From assembly GCA_900129675.1 (NCBI GenBank), contig FSRD01000001.1, positions 8,173,501 to 8,237,500 of the forward strand: DNA of 64,000 bases, written 5' to 3'. Made by a program: the position numbers and the translations under genes. The notes under the pieces were generated by a model. It saw nothing but the letters and a program-made list of their open reading frames with translations, was not told the DNA's origin and ran no database searches. This DNA comes from Bradyrhizobium erythrophlei (lineage in GTDB: Bacteria > Pseudomonadota > Alphaproteobacteria > Rhizobiales > Xanthobacteraceae). Below, piece by piece: positions 43,038 to 51,123 of this stretch. How positions within the stretch are numbered: position 1 is the stretch's first letter; each line of letters starts with the position of its first letter.

Positions 43038-43583
43038 ATGGCGGGCGTCGTTCGAGATTGGCGGGTCGAGCTGGTCAAGGCCTACCCGGATCTCTTTCAC
43101 CCACTGCCGGACAGTCCCGGGGTGGCCCAGGCGTCCCCGGAATGCGGCGAGGGGTGGCGTGACCTGCTGGAGCGCGCCTGCGCCCGGATCCGGGCGGCGG
43201 TCCAGGCCGACGGCGGTTCGTTCAAGGCCACGCAGATCAAGGAAAAGTACGCGACCTTGCGCTTCTACTGGGAGGGCGCCCTGTCGCCCAAGGCGGACGC
43301 CCAGGTGGACGAAATTATCGATCTGGCGGAGGCGCGCTCCGCCTGCACCTGCGAGGTCTGCGGCGAGGAAGGGCGGCTGTACCAATCGGGCTGCTGGATG
43401 ATGACGCGCTGCGCGCTGCACGCCGAGGGGCGCGCCGTGGTGATCGAGCCGTCCTTCGAGAACGTCCAGGTCAAGGAGCGGATCGTCGGCGAGCGGCGCG
43501 AAATTATCTGCCGCCGTTACGACCGCGAGACCGACAGCTTCATCGTCATCGATGCTGGCTCATTGGGCATCGAGGAGGAGTGA
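43038..43583 (+). CDS. CxxC...CxxxH protein, tandem paralogue 1
   Basis: A 181-residue soluble protein. Conserved blocks with the next gene: VRDWRVELVKAYPDLFHPLP; WRDLLERACARIRAAV; ATQIKEKYATLRFYWEGALS; and the putative zinc site ARSACTCEVCGEEGRLYQSG with TRCALHAEG. The IKEKxxxLRFY motif is known from hypothetical proteins of many proteobacteria. Function unknown. It is first gene of a seven-ORF run; its stop and the next ATG are 1 nt apart. Confidence 0.75.
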   Translation: MAGVVRDWRVELVKAYPDLFHPLPDSPGVAQASPECGEGWRDLLERACARIRAAVQADGGSFKATQIKEKYATLRFYWEGALSPKADAQVDEIIDLAEARSACTCEVCGEEGRLYQSGCWMMTRCALHAEGRAVVIEPSFENVQVKERIVGERREIICRRYDRETDSFIVIDAGSLGIEEE

Positions 43584-43584
43584 G

Positions 43585-44121
43585 ATGGCGCGCATCGTGA
43601 GCGACTGGCGGATCGACTTCATGCGGGCGCACCCTCGCCTGTTTGACCTCATGACCGACGAACCGGAGCGCTCCTTCGGCTACCCGCTCTGTGACGCGGG
43701 CTGGCACGACGCTCTGGAGAGGCTCTGCGCCAGGATAGAAGACGCGCTGCGGGACGGCGACACGTTCGAGTTCGTGCGCATCAAGCAGAAATTCGGCTTG
43801 CTCAGGGTCGACTGGGATGCCGAGCTTTCGGACGAGACCAGACTCAGAATTGGAGAGGCCATCAACTTGGCAGTCGCGCGCTCGGCCTGCTCTTGCGAAA
43901 TCTGCGGAGCGGAGGGTCGGCTGTACAGCCACCGCGGCTGGCTTGCGACGCGCTGCGCGGAGCACGCGGCGGGTGATCCGGCGCCGGTCAGGCCCGGCTT
44001 CGAGAACGTTCACTTCCTGCGCCGGACGCCCGGCACGGCAAACATGTACTACGCGCGCTACGACCGCGCGACCGACACGTTGACCGAGGTCTCGCCACGG
44101 TCGCCGCACGGGGAGGAATAG
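43585..44121 (+). CDS. CxxC...CxxxH protein, tandem paralogue 2
   Basis: 178 residues; start ATG at 43585 with GAGGAG 6 nt upstream. Same layout as the previous gene: VSDWRIDFMRAHPRLFDLMT; WHDALERLCARIEDAL; FVRIKQKFGLLRVDWDAELS; ARSACSCEICGAEGRLYSHR with TRCAEHAAG; FENVHF; YDRATDTLTEV. About 40% identity by eye, so this is an old duplication. Possible heterodimer with paralogue 1. Function unknown. Confidence 0.75.
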   Translation: MARIVSDWRIDFMRAHPRLFDLMTDEPERSFGYPLCDAGWHDALERLCARIEDALRDGDTFEFVRIKQKFGLLRVDWDAELSDETRLRIGEAINLAVARSACSCEICGAEGRLYSHRGWLATRCAEHAAGDPAPVRPGFENVHFLRRTPGTANMYYARYDRATDTLTEVSPRSPHGEE

Positions 44122-44123
44122 TG

Positions 44124-44306
44124 ATGGCCAGATTTCGCTGCCGCGCCTGCGGCCAGGAAGGGACTTTCGTCTACGACGGCCGGCTCGAATGTCCGCACTG
44201 TCGTTCGGCGGACGTGCAGCTTGCGATCGGCTCCTTGGAACTGCCGGACGATGACCCGGAACTGAAACCTCTGGCCGAGCAAGGCGGCGAGAAAAACGAT
44301 GACTGA
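44124..44306 (+). CDS. small zinc-ribbon protein
   Basis: 60 residues: ARFRCRACGQEGTFVYDGRL, ECPHCRSADVQLAIGSLELP. Two CxxC knuckles make a rubredoxin-like zinc ribbon with an acidic tail. Two nt after the previous stop; its own stop overlaps the next gene by 8 bp. It may be an adaptor for the phosphoesterase that follows. Confidence 0.75.
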   Translation: MARFRCRACGQEGTFVYDGRLECPHCRSADVQLAIGSLELPDDDPELKPLAEQGGEKNDD

Positions 44307-45138
44307 CGAAGTGCTGCTCTGGATCCTTTCCGATCTGCATCTCGAATTGACCCGCGGTTGGGATCTGCCGTCCGGAGACGCGCGCCCGCGTTTCCAGGTC
44401 CTGGTCGTCGCTGGCGACCTCATTCCGCGCATGGAGCGCGGGGTGAAGTGGCTGCGCGCGCGCGTGCCGGACCGGCCCGTCATCTACATCGCTGGCAATC
44501 ATGAGGGCTACGGCTGCGACATCGACCGCACCGTCGAAAAGGCGAAGGAGGCCGCTGCGGGGACTTCCATCCACGTGCTGCAGAACGAGAGCGTCCGGAT
44601 CGGCGACGTCACCTTCGCGGGCGCGACTCTCTGGACCGACTTCGATCTGCTCGGTGACCAGCGGCTCGCCATGCGCATCGCAGGTGAACGAATGAACGAT
44701 TTCCGCAAGATCAGGCTTCACCAATACCAGGACCGTTTCCTGCCGAAGCACGCGCTCGCGCGCCACATGCAATCGCGCGCATACCTTGAGACCGAGATGC
44801 GCAAGGTCCGACCGGGACCATTGGTGGTGGTCAGCCATCACGCGCCGCATCCGGCTCATTTCAAGATGCCGAGCCACGATCCATCGGTCGAACCCGACAT
44901 CCTGACTGCCGCCTACCGCAGCGACCTGACGGCGCTGATGTCGCCGAGGCCCGACGACGGGCGCGGCGCGCTCCGGCCTGCGGATCTCTGGATCTACGGC
45001 CACACGCACGAATCCTTTGACTCCGTGATCGGCGCGACGCGCGTGGTGTCGAATGCGAAGGGCTACGGTCCTTGGCTGCCACGCGAGCGCACGTGGGACA
45101 ATCCGCGCTTCGATCCGCATTACGTCATCGAAATCTGA
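44299..45138 (+). CDS. calcineurin-like metallophosphoesterase
   Basis: 279 residues with all five metallophosphoesterase motifs: WILSDLHLELTRG (DxH), VVAGDLIPRM (GD), IYIAGNHEGYG (GNHE), VVVSHHAPH (H) and DLWIYGHTHESFDS (GHTH). It is a cytosolic two-metal enzyme; members cleave nucleic acids, cyclic nucleotides or dinucleotides. GGCGAGAAAAACG upstream is a weak ribosome site and translation is probably coupled. Complete. Confidence 0.92.
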   Translation: MTDEVLLWILSDLHLELTRGWDLPSGDARPRFQVLVVAGDLIPRMERGVKWLRARVPDRPVIYIAGNHEGYGCDIDRTVEKAKEAAAGTSIHVLQNESVRIGDVTFAGATLWTDFDLLGDQRLAMRIAGERMNDFRKIRLHQYQDRFLPKHALARHMQSRAYLETEMRKVRPGPLVVVSHHAPHPAHFKMPSHDPSVEPDILTAAYRSDLTALMSPRPDDGRGALRPADLWIYGHTHESFDSVIGATRVVSNAKGYGPWLPRERTWDNPRFDPHYVIEI

Positions 45139-45149
45139 GGGAGCCAGCC

Positions 45150-45830
45150 ATAACCGACATCGGCCACCGCTCGAAACAGACCGGCGCTACGCCGCCCGCC
45201 CCCACCTTCGGTTTCGAGTGTCCATTTATTTTCATGGGAAAAGCGGCTCAATTCTGTTCCGACCTGTTCGTTTCCGCCAAGACGGCTACCGCTATTCCGG
45301 CGCGACATCCAGCCCTGCGGGATGCGCTCATCCAGGCGTCGCTCGATCCGCAGGTGCGCTCCATTGTTTACGTCGCGTCGACGTCTGTTGCGTCCGAGCA
45401 GGTAAAACTCGATGTCGTCGTCATACAGCGCGACGAAGGCCGGTTCCTGCTCGACGTTGTTCCTGCTCGACGCGTCCGCGATGTCGAGGAGAACGGGCTC
45501 GGTCGGATTGCGCTCACCGAACTCGGACTGAAGCAGATCATTCTGACCTCAGAAGAAATCCGCCACGAGCCTCGCTATACAAATGCGCGCCTTGTCTGGT
45601 CGTATCGCGAGATCTCCGTACCAGTCGGATTGCGCATGCACATCTTGCAAATGCTGCTCGATGAGGGACCGATGCCGCTCGGGGAACTCCTCAAGAGCAT
45701 CCGTAGCGAACACGATCTCGCGCCGGCCGTGATGGCGCTCGCCTGCGCCGATCTTCTCCACCTTGATCTTGTATCTCGGCCGCTTAGCCCGACCACGATA
45801 GTGAGGTGCTGCGCACGAGCGGAGGTTTGA
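45150..45830 (+). CDS. hypothetical protein, possibly TnsA-like
   Basis: About 226 residues. A good Shine-Dalgarno (AGGGAG, 7 nt) precedes an ATA at 45150; the first standard start in frame is the ATG at 45234. Blocks: VRSIVYVASTSVASEQVKLD, VVVIQRDEGRFLLDVV, IILTSEEIRHEPRYTNARLV, then a winged-helix-like tail VGLRMHILQMLLDEGPMPLG. The order (Asp strand, then LTSEEIR..PR..NARL) recalls TnsA-type endonucleases, but the Lys of the active site is not evident. Treat the relation as tentative. Confidence 0.6.
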   Translation: MTDIGHRSKQTGATPPAPTFGFECPFIFMGKAAQFCSDLFVSAKTATAIPARHPALRDALIQASLDPQVRSIVYVASTSVASEQVKLDVVVIQRDEGRFLLDVVPARRVRDVEENGLGRIALTELGLKQIILTSEEIRHEPRYTNARLVWSYREISVPVGLRMHILQMLLDEGPMPLGELLKSIRSEHDLAPAVMALACADLLHLDLVSRPLSPTTIVRCCARAEV

Positions 45831-45854
45831 TGAACTCCCCTGTATTCATCTGGC

Positions 45855-45938
45855 ATGGCAATCAAGCGCTGCGTCGACGCGGGGCGCTCGGCCGTACTGG
45901 CTTTTAACGGCGACGAAGCTCCGGAGGACGAGCTGTGA
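45855..45938 (+). CDS. tiny ORF between the TnsA-like and AAA+ genes
   Basis: 27 codons: MAIKRCVDAGRSAVLAFNGD EAPEDEL, with its TGA overlapping the GTG start of the AAA+ gene. Composition is good, and the overlap suggests coupling or the tail of a longer, shifted gene. An alternative 25-codon frame starts at 45830. Confidence 0.3.
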   Translation: MAIKRCVDAGRSAVLAFNGDEAPEDEL

Positions 45939-47065
45939 GCGCTGCCAAAGATGATGATTTCGATCTGCCGGCGGCTGACGATGCCCTCTCGACCGGAGCG
46001 GCCGCCGACTCGGCTCACTCGGACGATCGGCTCAAAGGTCTGCCCCGGGTTCTGCGATACTCAATGCTAATCATCTATAGGGCCGATCATGTTTTGGAGC
46101 GACTAGCTGCCGAGATCGACGAGCTCTGTCCGCAGCTGCCCCAGAACGTCGCCTGGGCAACAGCCCGAACGCCGGACGCGGCACTGGTACTCGCGGCTGA
46201 ACTCGACCGCCGCGCTGTCATCCAGAACGAGCCAAATCTCAGGGGCCTCGCCGATTGCGTTCGGCTCGTTTACTTACCGACACCGCGGGATGCCGTCTAC
46301 TTCGAGGAGTACCGCAGGGTCGGCAAGGCACTGGTGCAGGCATTCCATCTCAGCTCCCGTCATGCCGAGGAACAACTCTGCTGCGATCTCGAAGGATTCA
46401 CGTTCGGTTGGGCAGCGCTGCCGGCCTGCACCCACATCTTGCCGAGAGGGGTTTCGGCGGCGATGAACGCGGCCTTCCTTGGAAGCCAGATGGCGGAGCA
46501 CCGCATCAGCGCTGCCAAAGCAGCCGTGAGGCGGAAAACCAAGGAGGAGGAAGAGCGCCGGAAGAAGCAAGAGGCAGAGGAAAACCCCGCCGCGGCCGAG
46601 CAGCAGGCCGCCGCTGCAACGGAAGCCATTCCCGAGCATCATCTTGTGGTCGCGCGCCTGTCCAACGAGGAGATGAAGAACCCGAAGTTGAAGGATATTC
46701 TGGTGCCACTGAAGAGCGTCATCAATACGGCCTTGCCGTTGGTCGAGGTGCCTCCGCTACACGAGGTTCGAAACGCTCTTGTGTTCGAATTTCCGTATGC
46801 TGTCGATGTGATCGACTTCGCGCTCGCAGATCTCGTTGGCCGTGTGGCGATCCGCTTGCGCCCCCTATTGCTAGTCGGCGACCCTGGCGGCGGCAAGAGC
46901 CGTTTTGTTCGGCGCCTTGGGGACAGCTTGGGCATCAGCGTCTGGCGAGAGGACGCTTCCCGCTCTGATGGCGCGGTGTTCGGCGGGACAGATCGACGCT
47001 GGTACTCGGCCGAACCTTGCCACGCCTTTCTTGCGATTGCGCAAGGCAGGATCGCGAATCCCCTA

Positions 47066-48365
47066 GGTCAGCGTTTCCTTGGTTTGAATCATATCAGGCA
47101 GCCTCGGCGAGTTTGTAAGACCAGGTGTGGACGACGGGGTGGCGATTGACGTCCTTGATGCCGAGCATGATGCGCTCCTTTAGCTCCTGTTTTGATGCTA
47201 CGCGGATGTGGCGCAGGACGGAGCGGGCGAACTTGGAGAAGAAGCCCTCGATGAGGTTGAGCCACGAGCCGTGTTTGGGCGTGAAGGTGAACGCGAAGCG
47301 GCCGCTCGGTTGAGTAGCGAGCCAAGCTTGGGTTTCTCGGGAGATATGTGCCGAGTGGTTGTCCAGGATCAGCTTGATCGCTGTACCGGCCGGGTAAGCG
47401 GCATTGAGAAGTTTGAGGAATTCAATGAACTCGCGACTGCGGTGGCGGTCTTTGACCAGGGCGTGGACCTTGCCGGTGAGCAGATCGATCCCGGCCAACA
47501 GGCTGAGCGTGCCATGGCGCTTGTACTCATGGTCGCGTGAGAATGTCGCGTAGGTGCCAGGCACCGGCGGCAAATCCGGCGACGTGGTCGCGATCGCCTG
47601 GATTCCCGGCTTCTCGTCGTAGGAGACAATCGCTACCGGCTTGCGCGATGTTTTAGGCTTTTTCTTCGCCTTCTTCGCCTTGGCCGCGGCCTTTTTCAGG
47701 ACCTGGACCTCGCGATAGACGCACAGAACTTCCGCCATCTTCTGTTCGAACTCGGCGTCGCGGCGTTCCAGATAGTAACGTACCTTATGCGGTTTGATCT
47801 CCTCTTGACCGAGAATCTTGCACACCGTGCCCTGGACAAGATTGGCGAGGCATCCGTGTCCCGCTGCCGCCCCGTGTTCGCGCGCATGGCGCGCCAGCAG
47901 ACGCGTCGTCCACAACTCGTGCGGATAGCCGTGATCCTTGGCCTTGTCGCACGCCAACGACACCAGCCAGGCCTTGGCCTCCGGCGTAATCGTTGGCTCC
48001 TTGCCCGGTCTGGGTCGGTCATCAAGCGCCATCAACGGCCCATAGGCCAGCGCCCGCTCGATGCAGCGTTGGACCGTCTGGTGATGCACCCCCACCCGCT
48101 GTCCAACGGCAAAAAAAGACGGGTTCTCGCTATAGGCCAGAAGCATCTGCGCACGCTGCACCCGGCTCGCCGGCTCGGTGCGGGACCGGGAAATGCTGAT
48201 CAGACGCAAAACGTCCTCATCTGTCATCACCACCTCAAGCGCTCGCCGCCATGTTGCCATGATCTCGCTCCTCGTTCAGCTCTTCTCAAACGAGGAATCC
48301 ACCAACATGCTTCCCGTTCCATAAATGCTGGCATTCTCAATGCCGGTTTCATGGAATCGATCGTC
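47066..48365 (-). mobile_element. IS630-type insertion sequence
   Basis: About 1300 bp between two copies of CTA (47063-47065 and 48365-48367), consistent with the TA target duplication of IS630. Clear terminal inverted repeats were not found by eye (left GGTCAGCGTTTCC, right inward GACGATCGATTCC). The ends rest mainly on restoration of the AAA+ frame. Confidence 0.78.
47094..48260 (-). CDS. IS630-family transposase
   Basis: 388 residues. HTH region SRVQRAQMLLAYSENPSFFA, VGQRVGVHHQTVQRCIERAL. DDE core: VAIVSYDEKPGIQAIA (first Asp), AIKLILDNHSAHISRETQAW (second Asp, DNH.AH) and FTFTPKHGSWLNLIEGFFSK (Glu). An Ala/Lys-rich insert (KKAAAKAKKAKKKPKTSRKP) lies near 185-205. Complete and possibly active. 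Confidence 0.92.
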   Translation of the reverse strand: MATWRRALEVVMTDEDVLRLISISRSRTEPASRVQRAQMLLAYSENPSFFAVGQRVGVHHQTVQRCIERALAYGPLMALDDRPRPGKEPTITPEAKAWLVSLACDKAKDHGYPHELWTTRLLARHAREHGAAAGHGCLANLVQGTVCKILGQEEIKPHKVRYYLERRDAEFEQKMAEVLCVYREVQVLKKAAAKAKKAKKKPKTSRKPVAIVSYDEKPGIQAIATTSPDLPPVPGTYATFSRDHEYKRHGTLSLLAGIDLLTGKVHALVKDRHRSREFIEFLKLLNAAYPAGTAIKLILDNHSAHISRETQAWLATQPSGRFAFTFTPKHGSWLNLIEGFFSKFARSVLRHIRVASKQELKERIMLGIKDVNRHPVVHTWSYKLAEAA

Positions 48366-48814
48366 TAGTGATGATCGACGAGATCGAGAAGGCCGGCACG
48401 CGATCAGACTATGGACGCCTGTGGGATTGCTTGCTCGGCTTTCTCGAACCCGAGACCAATGCCCGCTACCCTGATCCAGCGCTGCAGACGAACCTTGATT
48501 TATCCCACGTCTCCTACGTGGCCACCGCCAACAGCCTGGATCCGCTGCCGAACCCAATCCGGGACCGCTTCCGCGTGGTGACGTTTCCGAAGCCGAGCGC
48601 GGACGATCTCGACGCGCTGCTGCCGGCCGTGACTGCCGACCTCGCGCGAGAGCGTGGTCTCGACCAGAGCTGGATTCCGCCGCTGGACGGCATCGAGCGC
48701 GCCGCGGTCGCTCAGCATTGGCACGGCGGCTCGGTGCGCCGCCTGCGTCGAATCGTCGAGGTTATATTACGCGAGCGGGATATCAGAGCGCCAAGGAACT
48801 AAAAACCGAATTAT

Positions 48815-49214
48815 ATAGCTCGGTTGCTCGACAGCGTCTTACAATCTCGGCCGCACGCCGGAGCAGGCCTCAGCGGACTCCGGCTACTGCAGCGAATCCA
48901 ATCTCGAAGCGCTCGAAGCCCACGGCGTCGACGGCTACGTCGCGCCCGGACGCGCCAAGCACCCGACAGCCGCGAACGGAAAAATCGGCGGACCGCTGAC
49001 CCAACGGATGCGAAAGAAGATCGACGACGGCGGCTTCGAAACACCCTACCGATTGAGAAAGCAAGTGGTCGAACCGGTGTTCGGACAGATCAAACAGGCG
49101 CGCGGCTTCCGCCAGTTCCTGTTGCGAGGCCTAGAGAAAGTGCGCGCCGAATGGGCCATGATCTGCACGGCCCACAACCTCCTCAAGCTGTTCACCCTCG
49201 CAAAGGCCGCCTGA
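48815..49214 (+). pseudogene. C-terminal half of an IS1182-type transposase
   Basis: The plus strand reads YNLGRTPEQASADSGYCSES, NLEALEAHGVDGYVAPGRAK and then KKIDDGGFETPYRLRKQVVE, PVFGQIKQARGFRQFLLRGL to a stop at 49214. Catalytic Asp (ADSGY) and Glu (VVEPVFGQIKQARG) regions are present, but there is no N-terminus. It has opposite orientation to the N-terminal half at 49251-50075. Part of the reading needs a frame change near 49000. Confidence 0.75.
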
Positions 49215-49250
49215 GCCGACTATCCTGCAATAAATGCCCGGTCGCGACCG

Positions 49251-50075
49251 CTATCTGGACGGGCTCCTAGCAGATAATATTTCAGCCCCTCGACACAATC
49301 GCCAGCGATTCGAAAACTGACGCAGTGCGGCAACGATCAGGGCCAGCTGGTGCCCCTGATCGAGGCCATCGAGATCGTGCGCGACAATGATCTGGGCGCC
49401 CGCGTCGACGGCGGCCTGGGCATTATAGGCCTGAACGAAGCCATCCTTCGACTTCATGATGCGGCTTTCCGGATCGGTGAAGTTGCGTTGCGACTTGGGA
49501 TCAGGCTGGTCCGATGCCGGCACCGCCGGTTTGCCCGGCTTCTTGCGGCCTTCGGCTTGGCGCTGCTGTTCCTTTTCGGCCTCGATGCGACGCTCTTCCT
49601 CCGCGGCCAGCCTGGCGTCGGCCTCCAGCGCCGCCATCGCCTGCTGGATCTTGGCCAGCCGCTTCTCCTTGTCGCCAGCCCAATCCGGCAGCTCGTCGCC
49701 GCGTTTGTCTTTGCCGAAAGTCTCGTCCTCCTGAGCATCCGCCGCCTCAGCGGCCGCCAGCATGCGAGCGACCTCGGCTTTCAATTCCGCCTCGCGTTTC
49801 TTCATGCGCTCATAACTCATCGCTTTATGTTTCGACGCGTTCGCTTTGATCTTCGTGCCATCCAGCGCGACATGGCCGAGTTTGACCAGCCCTGCCGTCT
49901 CGCACAACTTCAGAACCTGCAGGAACAGTGCGCCGAGCGCCTTCAAATGCCGCTTGCGGAAGTCGCTGATCGTGCGAAAATCCGGCGGATCGAGCGCGAC
50001 AATCATTACAAAATCATTCCGTTCGCGGCAGGCCTTCGCGATCCGCCGCGATGAATACAGCCCACTCGCATATCC
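49251..50075 (-). pseudogene. N-terminal and middle part of an IS1182-type transposase
   Basis: The minus strand reads GYASGLYSSRRIAKACRERN, DPPDFRTISDFRKRHLKALG, LGHVALDGTKIKANASKHKA, a long charged insert, then SRIMKSKDGFVQAYNAQAAV and IIVAHDLDGLDQG. It stops where the C-terminal half should begin; that half lies on the other strand at 48815-49214. The first about 40 residues of the transposase are also missing, cut at about 50075. Confidence 0.78.
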
Positions 50076-50079
50076 TGGC

Positions 50080-50430
50080 TTGTGCAATCTTGTCACGAGC
50101 ATTCCGCTCGAAGCTGGCTTAACGTCCCGGACAGTTCCCGCCCTGCAGGCGGCTGATCTTATTGCTTGGGAGGTTCGAAAAGCTCTCTTCAAGATGAAGC
50201 CATGGCAGCTTTCAGACCGCCCGCTCGCGGCTCGTGAAGAACAATGGCAGCACTATTTGGAGTGGACGCGAGAGTCCTCGGGACAAGATCCATTCCTTAG
50301 GAAATCCTTGGACGCGTTGATCTCAGAAGTTCCCTTCAACTCGATCGTCTGGGACTATCAGCAGATCAGCACCACGCACGATGCCAGGCGTGGAATCTGG
50401 ACTGAGGCGGTCGCCGAGCAGCAAGCATAG
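50080..50430 (+). pseudogene. C-terminal fragment of a DUF3800-like gene
   Basis: Open from the IS junction: SRTVPALQAADLIAWEVRKA, LFKMKPWQLSDRPLAAREEQ, then SEVPFNSIVWDYQQIST to a TAG at 50428-50430. PALQAADLIAW is the closing motif of DUF3800, an RNase H-like family found near mobile elements and defence genes. The N-terminal catalytic part is absent. Confidence 0.55.
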
Positions 50431-50439
50431 CAAGTAGCC

Positions 50440-50550
50440 CGGAAGAGCGAAGCGACATCCGGGACAACTCTAACGTCACCCCGGATATCGCGGAGCCTGT
50501 CATCGGGCGCGCATTCGCGCGACCCGTTGGCGCATCAGGGCGATTCTCGC
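50440..50550. repeat. dispersed repeat B, copy
   Basis: AGCGAAGCGACATCCGGGAC, then CCCCGGATATCGCGGAGCCT and GTCATCGGGCGCGCATTCGC, GCGACCCGTTGGC. The last part recurs inverted at 52990-53040 and 54185-54215, and direct at 56655-56690. Confidence 0.7.
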
Positions 50551-50563
50551 TTGTTCGATCAGC

Positions 50564-50833
50564 TCAGGCCGCCTTCGCTGCTTTTGCCGGCGGCGCCGTT
50601 TCCATGGCCCGCATGTAGAGATCGAGCAGGCTTTCGCGCTCGTCGCGCTCTTCCTTGTCTTCCTTCCTCAGCTTGATGATCTCCTTGAGGATCTTCACAT
50701 CAAACCCCTCGCCCTTGGCCTCCGAAAAGACCTCCTTCTTCTGCTCGCTCAGTTCATGCATTTCGGTGTCCAGATTCTCGATCCGCTCAACGAAAGAACG
50801 AATTCGCCCGCCGGGAATGGTGATGTCAGACAT
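50564..50833 (-). CDS. gapR: GapR-family DNA-binding protein (DUF2312)
   Basis: 89 residues, the exact usual length of GapR. ITIPGGRIRSFVERIENLDT, EMHELSEQKKEVFSEAKGEG, FDVKILKEIIKLRKEDKEER then DERESLLDLYMRAM. GapR is a nucleoid-associated protein that binds overtwisted DNA ahead of replication and transcription and supports topoisomerases in alphaproteobacteria. The ATG at 50833 is chosen (AGAGG 4 nt upstream); longer reading upstream is non-coding. Often present in several copies. Confidence 0.93.
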   Translation of the reverse strand: MSDITIPGGRIRSFVERIENLDTEMHELSEQKKEVFSEAKGEGFDVKILKEIIKLRKEDKEERDERESLLDLYMRAMETAPPAKAAKAA

Positions 50834-51123
50834 GGTGCCTCTTTGTTGAATGAGGTCGTGAAAATGCCCCCAAACAAATAACCAATGTCTTAACCCGGGA
50901 AGGCGCCGGCCTCGGGAACCCGATATTCCTTGGACATACCGCATGAGCGTGATTTCGATTTCTGCGCGCAGGGCGGATTAGCGGAGCGTAATCCGCCGTT
51001 ATCCGGTCGACCCTGCCAAGGATGATGACGAGGGGAGATATGCGCACGCTTGGGGGATTACGGTCTGCCGGATTGGCCGCACGCATTGGTTCAGCGTCAT
51101 TGCGAGGAGCGACAGCGACGAAG
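50834..51123. repeat. intergenic region ending in repeat B (left part)
   Basis: GGCGGATTAGCGGAGCGTAA TCCGCC (near 50970) is a perfect short palindrome typical of these repeats. At 51096-51123, GCGTCATTGCGAGGAGCGAC AGCGACGAAG is the left end of a repeat B copy whose continuation CAATCCACG lies at 52897, across the second IS110-type element. Confidence 0.65.

Larger units (their letters stand above)
45935..48802 (+). pseudogene. Lon-like AAA+ ATPase gene interrupted by IS630
   Basis: GTG start at 45935. The N-domain (about 190 residues) and a Lys/Glu-rich linker (KTKEEEERRKKQEAEENPAA) precede the AAA+ core: Walker A LLLVGDPGGGKSRFVRRL, then RIANPL at the IS. Precise removal of 47066-48367 gives NPLVMIDEIEKAG, restoring Walker B, followed by sensor 1 SYVATANSLDPLPNPIRDRF and a lid domain to 48802. 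The intact protein would be about 520 residues. There is no protease domain. The left piece alone ends at 47149. Confidence 0.85.

Noticed and set aside
43546..45120. 524-codon minus-strand ORF
   Set aside because: Runs across three real plus-strand genes including the metallophosphoesterase with all its motifs; composition is that of a shadow frame.
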